Part shown: positions 1 through 6,499 of the stretch, one piece after another
How positions within the stretch are numbered: position 1 is the first letter of the stretch
Layout of the letters: the number at the start of each line of letters is the position of its first letter
Source: Pseudomonadota bacterium
Lineage (GTDB): Bacteria; Pseudomonadota; Gammaproteobacteria; Acidiferrobacterales; UBA6901
NCBI GenBank assembly: GCA_021783175.1
Contig: JAJXUF010000165.1
Location: 1-6,517, forward strand
Reading direction: 5' to 3'
Length of the DNA stretch: 6,517 bases
The notes under the pieces: generated by a model
What the model was told of the DNA's origin: nothing
What the model saw: only the letters and a program-made list of their open reading frames with translations
The model's database searches: none
Translations under genes and position numbers: made by a program

Positions 1-2
1 GC

Positions 3-92
3 TTGGCCGGATGGGTGTTGAGGCGATTACCGAACTGGATCTACGATTCAATTTTCAGCAAAGCGCCGCATAAATCGCGTAACAAACAGTAG
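3..92 (+). CDS. C-terminal fragment of an upstream gene, possibly a short-chain dehydrogenase/reductase
   Basis: The window opens inside a reading frame that runs without interruption from position 3 to a TAG stop at 90-92, about 29 residues. The tail contains RRLPNWIYDSIFSKAPHK followed by a basic end. An 'LPxxLYDxxFxxAPxKPR'-like ending is one I associate with the C-terminus of some SDR-family NAD(P)-dependent oxidoreductases; this is memory of the family, not a search result. The frame-2 alternative, ending at 71-73, gives a less protein-like tail. No rho-independent terminator is obvious after the stop. The gene ends 173 bases before petA, so it is probably a separate transcription unit. 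Both the coding call and the family are uncertain because so little of the gene is visible. Confidence 0.42.
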   Translation: MAGWVLRRLPNWIYDSIFSKAPHKSRNKQ

Positions 93-191
93 GATCAGTT
101 ACCCTTTCGGGTTATGCGTGGTGCGTTCTGCGCCGCATCCGAGTCACATCCAATATTAAACTATATTTAACGACCCCCCCCGTAATGTCAA

Positions 192-220
192 TTGCAAGTA
201 AATGGGTGCACGCGTAGAAT
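192..220 (+). promoter_or_regulatory. Candidate sigma70-type promoter for petABC
   Basis: TTGCAA at 192-197 matches the -35 consensus at 4 of 6 positions. TAGAAT at 215-220 matches the -10 consensus at 5 of 6. They are separated by exactly 17 bases. Transcription would begin near 226-228 and give a leader of roughly 40 nt that carries the AAGGAG ribosome-binding site of petA at 252-257. This is the best-spaced pair in the 173-base region between the upstream gene and petA. The hexamer CACGCG occurs on both sides of the -10 element (209-214 and 222-227), which might mark an operator or be chance. The promoter is inferred from pattern matching only. Confidence 0.45.
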
Positions 221-265
221 TCACGCGATTTTGACAAACCGAAATATACTCAAGGAGCGTAAACG

Positions 266-778
266 ATGGAGAATGAGGCTTTGAGCAACAGTGACCGCCG
301 GGATTTTCTGGTCAAGTTGACTTCAGTAGTGGGTGGGGCAGGAGTGGCGGCGACCTGCGTGCCTTTCGTGGCAAGCATGAACCCAAGCTCAGACGTGCTG
401 GCGAAAGCCGAGACCGAGGTCGATCTGACCGGCATTCCGCCGGGTGGCCTGCGCACCGTTGCCTGGCAAGGTAAACCGGTATTCATTCTTCGCCGTACCC
501 CGGACGAGATCAAGGAAGCTCAAGCGAGCAATGGGGGATTCGACCCGGAGCCGGATAGCCAGCGCGTAAAGAATCCCGAGTGGCTCGTTGTTGTCGGCGT
601 TTGCACCCATATGGGATGCGTACCGAACAAGGAGGGGCCAGGTTGGACCTGTCACTGCCACGGCAGCCAATATGACGATAGCGGCCGCGTAACGCGTGGC
701 CCGGCACCGAAAAATCTTGAAGTTCCGCCGTATCATTTTGTGTCGGAAAACAAGATCGTTATCGGCAAAGTAGCTTAA
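266..778 (+). CDS. petA: Ubiquinol-cytochrome c reductase, Rieske iron-sulfur subunit
   Basis: This is the Rieske [2Fe-2S] subunit of the cytochrome bc1 complex. It takes one electron from quinol at the Qo site of cytochrome b and passes it to cytochrome c1 on the periplasmic side. The N-terminus carries a twin-arginine-type signal/anchor (DRRDFL, residues 10-15), followed by a hydrophobic segment at about 18-38 that should stay as the membrane anchor. Box I is CTHMGC (113-118) and box II is CHCHGS (129-134). Fe ligands are therefore C113, H115, C131 and H132, with C118-C129 as the expected disulfide. A GPAP element follows at 145-148. Box II normally reads CPCHGS; here the Pro is His130. At 170 residues the protein is shorter than the roughly 190-200 I expect for betaproteobacterial homologues, partly because only ten residues separate C118 and C129. 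The start is ATG 266, 8 nt after AAGGAG. It is the first gene of petABC. Confidence 0.97.
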   Translation: MENEALSNSDRRDFLVKLTSVVGGAGVAATCVPFVASMNPSSDVLAKAETEVDLTGIPPGGLRTVAWQGKPVFILRRTPDEIKEAQASNGGFDPEPDSQRVKNPEWLVVVGVCTHMGCVPNKEGPGWTCHCHGSQYDDSGRVTRGPAPKNLEVPPYHFVSENKIVIGKVA

Positions 779-790
779 GGAGGCCTCCCC
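777..790 (+). promoter_or_regulatory. petB ribosome-binding site within a palindrome
   Basis: The Shine-Dalgarno AAGGAGG (777-783) overlaps the petA TAA stop (776-778) and lies 7 nt before the petB ATG at 791. Its core is part of the perfect 10-base palindrome GGAGGCCTCC (779-788). Termination of petA translation therefore occurs on top of the petB initiation site, which favours coupled translation. The palindrome is too short to form a stable hairpin by itself, so sequestration of the site is only a possibility. Confidence 0.75.
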
Positions 791-2029
791 ATGAAAACAA
801 AAATTATCAACTGGATAGACGAGCGCTTCCCACTCACCAGCTTTGTAGAACATGATCTGACCGGTTATCCCACCCCGCGCAATCTCAGTTACTGGTGGAA
901 CTTCGGCTTCCTCGCCGGATTTGTGCTGGTGCTGCAGGTAGTAACGGGAATATTCCTGGCGATGCATTACAAGGCGGATGTCTCGCTTTCGTTCGACTCC
1001 ATCCAGCACATCATGCGCGATGTGAATTACGGCTGGTTGTTGCGCTACATGCATGCGATGGGCGCTTCTGCATTTTTCTTCGTGATCTTCGTTCATATGG
1101 CACGTACGCTGTATTACGGTTCCTACCGTGCGCCGCGCGAACTGCTGTGGTGGACCGGACAAGGACTGTTGCTGCTGCTGATGGCAACCGCCTTCATGGG
1201 TTATCTGCTGCCTTGGGGTCAGATGTCGTTCTGGGGTGCGACCGTCATCACCAACCTGTTCCGCGCTACGCCATTTTTCGGTGATCAGGTTGTCATCTGG
1301 CTGCGAGGCGATTTCACCGTAGGCGACGCCACACTGTCGCGCTTCTTCTCGTTGCACTATCTGTTCCCGTTCATCATTGTCGGAGCGGTAGTAGTGCATC
1401 TGGTGGCATTGCATACCGTCAAGAGCAGCAATCCGAGCGGCATCGATCTGGCCGCGAAGGACAATATTCCTTTCCACCCGTACTTCACGATCAAGGATCT
1501 GTACGGACTGGGCTTGTTCCTGATGTTGTACAGTGTGTTTGTGTTCTTCATCCCGGACAGCCTGATCGAGCCGGCCAACAATATTCCGGCCAATCCCATG
1601 ATGACCCCGAACCACATCGTTCCGGAATGGTATTTCCTGCCGTTCTACGCGATATTGCGTTCGGTGCCGAATATGGTGGGTGGCGTGGTCGCGATGGGAG
1701 TGTCGGTGATCATATTTGCCTTCATGCCTTATCTTGATCGTTCGCGCATACCCGGAGGTGCGAGGTACCGCCCAATATACAAAGTGCAGTTTTACCTGTT
1801 CATTGCGGACATGCTGGTGCTGGGATTCGTTGGCTACTATCCGCCGACAAATCAATCGATCCTGGTCGGTCAAGTTGCAACACTGTGCTATTTTGGTTCT
1901 TTCCTAATTGTTCCGTTCTTATCCAAAGTAGAAGAGCGCTGGCTGATCAAGCGTGGTTTGCCGCCCGAAGTGATGGCCCTTATCGAGAGCGAGAAACATG
2001 AGAAAAGTAATAAAGGAGACAAGCTGTGA
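791..2029 (+). CDS. petB: Ubiquinol-cytochrome c reductase, cytochrome b subunit
   Basis: This is the membrane core of the bc1 complex, carrying hemes bL and bH and both quinone sites. The 412 residues are usual for a bacterial one-piece cytochrome b. Eight hydrophobic segments are visible, near 38-58, 83-104, 124-142, 185-207, 238-255, 283-312, 331-350 and 357-377. Heme ligand pairs are H88/H102 and H189/H203. Both pairs are spaced H-x13-H, which fits bc1 rather than b6f, where the second pair is one residue wider. H208 corresponds to the Qi-site histidine. The Qo-site PEWY motif is at 278-281, and the helix C segment from GYLLPWGQMSFWG (137-149) is canonical. The C-terminal tail is charged (VEERWLIKRG and onward). 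It follows petA by 12 bases and its TGA overlaps the petC GTG start, so it is the middle gene of a tight operon. No damage or missing key residue is seen. Confidence 0.98.
   Translation: MKTKIINWIDERFPLTSFVEHDLTGYPTPRNLSYWWNFGFLAGFVLVLQVVTGIFLAMHYKADVSLSFDSIQHIMRDVNYGWLLRYMHAMGASAFFFVIFVHMARTLYYGSYRAPRELLWWTGQGLLLLLMATAFMGYLLPWGQMSFWGATVITNLFRATPFFGDQVVIWLRGDFTVGDATLSRFFSLHYLFPFIIVGAVVVHLVALHTVKSSNPSGIDLAAKDNIPFHPYFTIKDLYGLGLFLMLYSVFVFFIPDSLIEPANNIPANPMMTPNHIVPEWYFLPFYAILRSVPNMVGGVVAMGVSVIIFAFMPYLDRSRIPGGARYRPIYKVQFYLFIADMLVLGFVGYYPPTNQSILVGQVATLCYFGSFLIVPFLSKVEERWLIKRGLPPEVMALIESEKHEKSNKGDKL
2012..2028 (+). promoter_or_regulatory. petC ribosome-binding site and GTG start overlapping the petB stop
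   Basis: AAAGGAG at 2012-2018 lies 7 nt before GTG at 2026-2028. GTGA at 2026-2029 combines the petC start with the petB TGA stop, a 4-base overlap typical of translational coupling. Starting at this GTG yields a complete secretion signal (MKKL, hydrophobic core, AMA|SE). The next in-frame ATG at 2038 would remove the basic N-terminal residues, so GTG is the preferred start. Confidence 0.85.
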
Positions 2030-2664
2030 AAAAGCTCATGATAATTTTGGCTTCATGCCTAATTGCTACGTCGGCCATGGCTTCCGAAGTGGAACTGAAG
2101 ACAGTCAAGGTTAGCCACGATGTACCGGCATTGGAACGCGGAGTGGACGCCGTAATGACCAATTGCCATTCCTGCCACAGCCTGAAATACATTACCTATA
2201 GAGACCTGGTTGTCGCGGGAATCGACGCAAAAAAGGTAGATGCCTGGCGCGGTGATCAGCCACTGTCTTCCGCCTTGTTGTCCCAGATGTCTGCGGCCGA
2301 TGCTGCGCAAGCTTTCGGCATAGCCCCGCCGGATCTGAGTCTGATGGCCAAAGCAAGAGAAGGTGGACCGAACTATGTGTACTCCTATCTGCTGGGCTAT
2401 TACGCCGGTCCGGATGGTGTGACGGGGAACCACTATTATCCTCCCACCAAGATGCCGGATATTCTCGGGGTCAGTACGGCACCGCAGGATCAACAGGCAA
2501 AGATACAAGACACGGCACATGACATCGTATCCTTTTTGTCATGGGCGTCCGATCCTCACGCAGATGAGCGGATTCGTCTTGGATATTACGTCATGGCATA
2601 TCTGGCCGTGCTGACGACCTTGCTCTATCTCGTCAAGAAACGAGTCTGGTCGAAGTTGAAATAA
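2026..2664 (+). CDS. petC: Ubiquinol-cytochrome c reductase, cytochrome c1 subunit
   Basis: This is the membrane-anchored c-type cytochrome of the bc1 complex. It takes electrons from the Rieske centre and hands them to soluble or membrane cytochrome c in the periplasm. Residues 1-19 form a Sec signal peptide with probable cleavage after AMA (17-19). A single heme c motif CHSCH is at 47-51, with H51 as the axial ligand. M143 in the TKMPD segment is the likely sixth ligand, and the family element APPDLSLMAKAR is at 100-111. A C-terminal transmembrane helix at about 186-203 ends in a basic tail (KKRVWSKLK) that stays in the cytoplasm. At 212 residues it is somewhat short for the family but complete at both ends. 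It is the last gene of petABC. The stop is followed by 99 bases without a gene and then a strong terminator. The sspA/sspB genes that often follow petC in beta- and gammaproteobacteria are absent here. Confidence 0.97.
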   Translation: MKKLMIILASCLIATSAMASEVELKTVKVSHDVPALERGVDAVMTNCHSCHSLKYITYRDLVVAGIDAKKVDAWRGDQPLSSALLSQMSAADAAQAFGIAPPDLSLMAKAREGGPNYVYSYLLGYYAGPDGVTGNHYYPPTKMPDILGVSTAPQDQQAKIQDTAHDIVSFLSWASDPHADERIRLGYYVMAYLAVLTTLLYLVKKRVWSKLK

Positions 2665-2760
2665 ACCATTCGTGCCGGGTTTCATGAGAAAACATGGAGC
2701 CTGGCATGGAAGCCCTTTAGACGAACCTTTGCCGATGTGACGGGTCGTTGATGGCGCAAG

Positions 2761-2798
2761 AAAAAACTGGCGGGCGCTTAGCCCGCCAGTTTCTTTTT
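2761..2798. terminator. Bidirectional rho-independent terminator between petC and gatB
   Basis: A perfect 12-bp stem pairs AAACTGGCGGGC (2764-2775) with GCCCGCCAGTTT (2781-2792) around the 5-nt loop GCTTA. On the plus strand the stem is followed by C and five T's (2793-2798). On the minus strand the A run at 2761-2766 supplies a T tract. It can therefore stop transcription from petABC and from the opposing gat operon. The hairpin overlaps the end of gatB: the gatB TAA (2780-2778) is in the loop, and the last three sense codons (Leu-Ala-Gly) form most of one arm. Confidence 0.92.
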
Positions 2799-4229
2799 CA
2801 GGATGTCGTTCAGTTGAGCCGGGTTGGCCTTGCCCTTGCTCGCCTTCATGGCGAGACCGACGAAGAAGCCGAACAGTTTGTCTTTGCCGCTGCGATATTC
2901 CGCAACCTTCTCCGCATTGGCGGCGATGATCTCATCGACAATCGCTTCGATGGCGCCGCTGTCGGAGACCTGTTTCAATCCTTTGGCCTCGATAATCGCA
3001 TCTGCTTCGCCACCTTCCGCCCACATCGTGCGGAATACTTCTTTTGCACCCGAGTTGGAGATGGTGCCATCCGCGATACGTGTCAGCATGCCGCCGAGTT
3101 GTTGCGCAGAAATCGGGCATTGCGTCATGTCCAGACCGTCGCGGTTCAGCTGTGCGCTGACTTCGCCGATGATCCAGTTGGCGCAAATCTTGGCTTGGCC
3201 TTTGGCATCACCGAGCGCAGCTTCGAAGAAGTCCGCCATCTCGCGCGAACTGGTGAGCACGCTGGCATCGTAAGCCGACAGGCCGAGCTCGTTCACATAA
3301 CGTGCCTGTTTGGCCTGCGGCAACTCGGGCAAGGTGCTGCGCACCTGCTCTATCCACTCCGAGGAAATCTCCAGCGGCAACAAATCCGGATCGGGGAAAT
3401 AGCGATAGTCGTGCGCGTCTTCCTTGCTGCGCATAGCGCGCGTCTCGCCGGTATCCGGGTTGAACAGGATGGTGGCCTGGTGGATCTTGCCGCCGCTCTC
3501 GATGGTGTCGATCTGCCATTGCACTTCATAGTCGATGGCCTGCTGCATGAACTTGAACGAATTCAGGTTCTTGATCTCGCGGCGCGTGCCGAGCGGTTCG
3601 CCGGGGCGACGTACCGACACGTTCACGTCGCAGCGGAACGAACCTTCCTGCATGTTGCCGTCGCAGATGCCGATCCACCGTACCAGCGTATGCAGCGCTT
3701 TGGCGTAGGCGATCGCTTCGGCGGCGGAGCACATGTCCGGTTCCGACACGATTTCCAGCAACGGGGTGCCGGCGCGGTTCAGGTCGATACCAGTTACGCC
3801 TTGCGAATTGCCGTGTACCGATTTGCCCGCATCTTCTTCCAGGTGGGCGCGCGTGATGCGCACAGTCTTTTCATAGGGTTTCGCATTTCCGGAGAGCGGC
3901 TCGACCTGAATGGTCAGCGCGCCTTGGCCGACTACCGGCAGATCGAACTGGCTGATCTGGTAGCCCTTGGGCAGGTCGGGGTAGAAATAATTCTTGCGTG
4001 CGAACACTGAGCGTTGCGCGATGCGTGCCCCGGTGGCAAGGCCGAACTTGATCGCCCGCTCGACTGCGCCCTTGTTCAGCACCGGCAATACGCCCGGCAG
4101 CGCGATGCTCACCGCATCCGCTTGCGTGTTGGGTTCAGCGCCGAATGCGGTCGACGCGCCGGAGAATATCTTGGTGTTGGTGGAGAGCTGGGTATGTACT
4201 TCCAGTCCGATGACGATTTCCCACTGCAT
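2778..4229 (-). CDS. gatB: Aspartyl/glutamyl-tRNA(Asn/Gln) amidotransferase subunit B
   Basis: GatB is the tRNA-binding and kinase subunit of GatCAB. It phosphorylates the side chain of Glu-tRNA(Gln) or Asp-tRNA(Asn) with ATP, so that ammonia delivered from GatA can form the amide. From the chosen start the protein has 483 residues, a normal length. Seen in sequence: [12 protein letters not shown] at 4-15 (metal-site E10 and H12), the [18 protein letters not shown] block at 77-94, HLEEDAGKS at 129-137, and the family signature [18 protein letters not shown] at 149-166. A helical YqeY-like C-terminal domain covers about the last 150 residues and ends in KKKLAG. The frame is open up to 4283, but that would add 18 non-family residues overlapping the upstream gene. 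ATG 4229 gives the conserved MQWE start, 6 nt after GGAG. It is the last gene of the operon, coupled to the DUF3050 gene by a TGATG overlap. Confidence 0.98.
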   Translation of the reverse strand: MQWEIVIGLEVHTQLSTNTKIFSGASTAFGAEPNTQADAVSIALPGVLPVLNKGAVERAIKFGLATGARIAQRSVFARKNYFYPDLPKGYQISQFDLPVVGQGALTIQVEPLSGNAKPYEKTVRITRAHLEEDAGKSVHGNSQGVTGIDLNRAGTPLLEIVSEPDMCSAAEAIAYAKALHTLVRWIGICDGNMQEGSFRCDVNVSVRRPGEPLGTRREIKNLNSFKFMQQAIDYEVQWQIDTIESGGKIHQATILFNPDTGETRAMRSKEDAHDYRYFPDPDLLPLEISSEWIEQVRSTLPELPQAKQARYVNELGLSAYDASVLTSSREMADFFEAALGDAKGQAKICANWIIGEVSAQLNRDGLDMTQCPISAQQLGGMLTRIADGTISNSGAKEVFRTMWAEGGEADAIIEAKGLKQVSDSGAIEAIVDEIIAANAEKVAEYRSGKDKLFGFFVGLAMKASKGKANPAQLNDILKKKLAG

Positions 4230-4239
4230 CATTTGCTCC
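4227..4239 (-). promoter_or_regulatory. gatB ribosome-binding site and ATGATG stop/start overlap
   Basis: On the minus strand, GGAG (4239-4236) precedes ATGATG (4232-4227). The TGA at 4231-4229 ends the DUF3050 gene. Initiation at the second ATG (4229) has a 6-nt spacing from GGAG and matches the family N-terminus MQWE. Initiation at the first ATG (4232) has only a 3-nt spacing and adds one extra Met. Either way stop and start share bases, which implies re-initiation by terminating ribosomes. The site lies inside the 3' end of the upstream gene. Confidence 0.8.
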
Positions 4240-5029
4240 GTATTTTCGAGGAGGAGGGCAGGGCGGCGCGAACGCCGTCCCACAGCGCGATACGCGCTTC
4301 GATGGCTTCACGGCCCGCATTCGATGTCGCGCGCAATTTCGTATCGCTGACGCTGCACAAATGTCCCAGCAATTTGAGCGACAGCGGGCCATGGAGTTCG
4401 TCGTCGAGGTGGATATGGCGTTCGAGGTAATAATGGAACAGCGGTGCCTTTCTCTTGCTGATGTTCATGTCGGCCAACAGGGCGCGGAACATGCCGGGGA
4501 TCACCTGTTCGCGGCCGAGCGCGAAAGCGGCAGCGACGATATGTGTCTTGCCGCTGCCGATGAAACCGAACGTCGCCTGCATGAACCGGCGCGACGGTTC
4601 GGGGATCTTTGCGATCTTGAGCGCCTTCTCGATGCCGTTCCTCTGCACCGACCTGATGAAGGCTTTTATCGGGGCGGTGTCGGCATCCACTTCTTCCATC
4701 GCACCGATATACAGGTCGAAATGGCTGATGAATGTCGGGTTCCCCTTCGCATCCGGCAAGCCGTCGTCGGTCTCTTCGCCGAGCACGATCTCGTTGATGA
4801 AGCGCTGTGCCGAGGTAACGGTGGCATCGCCGGTCGGCATCCACGGCATGGTGGTCGGCGCCAGGTCGCGTTGCAGGTATTTGAGCAGCGACATGAAGTC
4901 CCACACCGAATACACATGGTGTTCCATGAAGGTTCGCAGGTCGTCGATGTTGCGCACCGCACCATAGACGGGGTGACGGTCAAGCTGTCTCTTGAGTGCT
5001 GGTACGCCGGTGAATTTGGTGATTTTCAT
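4229..5029 (-). CDS. DUF3050 family protein (heme-oxygenase-like helical fold predicted), located between gatA and gatB
   Basis: I recognise the overall pattern of the DUF3050 family; the function is unknown. The 266-residue protein has no signal peptide or membrane segment and should be cytoplasmic. Family-like blocks in order: LDRHPVY (16-22), [20 protein letters not shown] (34-53), PWMP (62-65), [16 protein letters not shown] (78-93), [10 protein letters not shown] (102-111), [13 protein letters not shown] (169-181), [17 protein letters not shown] (200-216) and EARIALWDG (244-252). E36, H37/H38, E85/E86, E174, E203, H207, D209 and H213 sit in these blocks. D209-x3-H213 and E203-x3-H207 resemble metal-ligand spacing in heme-oxygenase-like diiron proteins, so a metal-dependent oxidase role is possible but unproven. 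ATG 5029 is chosen because GAGG lies 5 nt upstream; the longer frame from 5092 overlaps gatA by 56 bases and adds 21 non-family residues. It starts 7 nt after the gatA stop and overlaps gatB. Confidence 0.9.
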   Translation of the reverse strand: MKITKFTGVPALKRQLDRHPVYGAVRNIDDLRTFMEHHVYSVWDFMSLLKYLQRDLAPTTMPWMPTGDATVTSAQRFINEIVLGEETDDGLPDAKGNPTFISHFDLYIGAMEEVDADTAPIKAFIRSVQRNGIEKALKIAKIPEPSRRFMQATFGFIGSGKTHIVAAAFALGREQVIPGMFRALLADMNISKRKAPLFHYYLERHIHLDDELHGPLSLKLLGHLCSVSDTKLRATSNAGREAIEARIALWDGVRAALPSSSKIRSK

Positions 5030-5036
5030 AAAGACC

Positions 5037-6488
5037 TCAGAGTTTTGGTGCGCGGCTGTGCCAGTCAGTCGCCAGTTGATACTGGTGCGCAACGTTCAGC
5101 ATGCGCGCTTCGTCGAAATAGTTGCCGATAATCTGCAGGCCCACCGGCATGTCGTTCGCGCCAAAGCCGCAGGGAATGGACATGCCGGGCAGCCCCGCCA
5201 GGTTCACGGCGATGGTGTAGATGTCGGACAAATACATCTGCACTGGATCGTCGCCCTTTTCGCCCAGTTTGAACGCGGTGGAAGGCGAGGTCGGTCCCAT
5301 GATCACGTCGCACTGCTTGTAGGCCTCGGTGAAGTCCTGCGCAATCAGGCGGCGGATCTTCTGGGCTTGCAGGTAATAGGCGTCGTAGTAGCCGTGGCTC
5401 AATACATAAGTGCCGATCATGATGCGGCGCTTCACTTCCGCGCCGAAGCCCTGTGCGCGGCTCTTCTCGTACATATCGGCGAGATCGCTGTATTCCGGCG
5501 TGCGATAGCCGTAGCGCACGCCGTCGAAGCGCGACAGGTTGCTCGACGCCTCGGCCGGAGCCAGCACGTAATACACCGGGATGGACAGTTTGGTATTCGG
5601 CAGGCTGATGTCGACGATGACCGCGCCCAGTTTCCTGTATTCGGCGATGGCGGCTTCGACGGCCTTGGCCACGTCGCCGCTCAGGCCTTCTGCGAAAAAC
5701 TCCTTTGGCAGCCCGATGCGCAGGCCGTTCAGCGGCTTGTTCAAGTCGCGGGCGTAGTCTTCCTTGTCTCGCTGCAGCGAAGTGGAATCGCGCTCGTCGA
5801 ATCCGGCCATGGTGTTGAGCAACAGCGCGAGGTCTTCGGCGCTGCGCCCCATCGGTCCGGCCTGGTCCAGGCTGGACGCAAAAGCGATCATGCCGTAGCG
5901 CGACACCACGCCGTAGGTGGGTTTCAGGCCCGAGATGCCGCACAGCGCTGCAGGCTGGCGGATGGAACCGCCGGTGTCGGTGCCGGTCGCTGCCGCACAT
6001 AAACGTGCCGCCACTGCAGCTGCCGTTCCGCCGGAAGAACCGCCGGGTACGCGTGAAACATCCCAGGGGTTTTTCACCGTGCCGTAATGCGAGGTTTCGT
6101 TAGACGAACCCATGGCGAACTCGTCCATATTGGTCTTGCCGAGGTTCACCGCGCCGGCGTTGTTGAATTGCGTAATGACATGCGCATCGTAGGGCGAAAC
6201 GAAGTTGTGCAGCATCTTCGAGCCGCAGGTCGTCAGCCAGCCCTTGGCACAGAAGATATCCTTCTGCGCGACAGGGATACCGGTCAGCGGCTCGGCCATG
6301 CCGGCGGCGAGGCGGGCATCGGCCGCACGTGCCTGCGCCAGCGAGACTTCCGGATTCAGCGTGATGTAGGCGTTGAGCCCGGGATTCATCCTGGCGATAC
6401 GATCGAGGTAGCTTTGGGTCAGCTCGACGCTGGAGATCTTTTTGGCGCGCAGGGCCGCAGAAAGTTGTGTGATGCTTGCGTTTAACAT
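5037..6488 (-). CDS. gatA: Aspartyl/glutamyl-tRNA(Asn/Gln) amidotransferase subunit A
   Basis: GatA is the glutaminase (amidase-signature) subunit of GatCAB. It releases ammonia from glutamine and channels it to GatB for amidation of mischarged Glu-tRNA(Gln) or Asp-tRNA(Asn). The protein has 483 residues, normal for the family. The Ser-cisSer-Lys triad is visible: K76 in PVAQKDIF, S151 in GGSSGG (149-154) and nucleophile S175 in [11 protein letters not shown] (170-180). The 75- and 24-residue spacings match known amidases. Further family blocks are [15 protein letters not shown] (117-131) and [13 protein letters not shown] (187-199). The N-terminal [13 protein letters not shown] supports ATG 6488. 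No good Shine-Dalgarno precedes it; the upstream minus-strand sequence is C-rich then AAGAA, so coupling to an upstream gene (gatC expected beyond the right edge) is likely. It stops 7 nt before the DUF3050 gene. Confidence 0.98.
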   Translation of the reverse strand: MLNASITQLSAALRAKKISSVELTQSYLDRIARMNPGLNAYITLNPEVSLAQARAADARLAAGMAEPLTGIPVAQKDIFCAKGWLTTCGSKMLHNFVSPYDAHVITQFNNAGAVNLGKTNMDEFAMGSSNETSHYGTVKNPWDVSRVPGGSSGGTAAAVAARLCAAATGTDTGGSIRQPAALCGISGLKPTYGVVSRYGMIAFASSLDQAGPMGRSAEDLALLLNTMAGFDERDSTSLQRDKEDYARDLNKPLNGLRIGLPKEFFAEGLSGDVAKAVEAAIAEYRKLGAVIVDISLPNTKLSIPVYYVLAPAEASSNLSRFDGVRYGYRTPEYSDLADMYEKSRAQGFGAEVKRRIMIGTYVLSHGYYDAYYLQAQKIRRLIAQDFTEAYKQCDVIMGPTSPSTAFKLGEKGDDPVQMYLSDIYTIAVNLAGLPGMSIPCGFGANDMPVGLQIIGNYFDEARMLNVAHQYQLATDWHSRAPKL

Positions 6489-6499
6489 TTCTTGGGGGT

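Noticed and set aside
114..138. Possible hairpin with a 2-nt bulge (ATGC GT GGTGC / GCGCC GCAT) after the upstream gene
   Set aside because: The stem is interrupted and includes a G-T pair, and no T tract follows, so it is not a convincing terminator or riboswitch.
231..250. Perfect TTGACA (231-236) and TATACT (245-250) upstream of petA
   Set aside because: They are separated by only 8 bases, so they cannot be a -35/-10 pair. A start driven by TATACT would fall on the petA ribosome-binding site. The TTGCAA-17-TAGAAT pair fits better.
389..1873. 494-codon open frame on the minus strand opposite petA and petB
   Set aside because: It lies wholly antisense to two unmistakable genes with all cofactor motifs. 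Its translation is rich in His, Arg and Gln with no recognisable domain, as expected for a GC-driven shadow frame.
2693..2714. Imperfect direct repeat CATGGAGCC / CATGGAAGCC downstream of petC
   Set aside because: Too short and imperfect to stand out from chance, with no associated gene or structure.
2748..4010. 420-codon open frame on the plus strand opposite gatB
   Set aside because: It starts inside the terminator region, runs antisense through gatB motifs, and has a low-complexity Arg/Ala/Gly/Val-rich composition without any known domain.
4230..4283. Upstream extension of gatB to an ATG at 4283
   Set aside because: It adds 18 residues with no family similarity and overlaps the DUF3050 gene. 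The conserved MQWE start with GGAG at proper spacing is at 4229.
4992..6002. 336-codon plus-strand open frame opposite gatA
   Set aside because: Antisense shadow of gatA, which has its full catalytic triad and normal length; no family pattern in the shadow translation.
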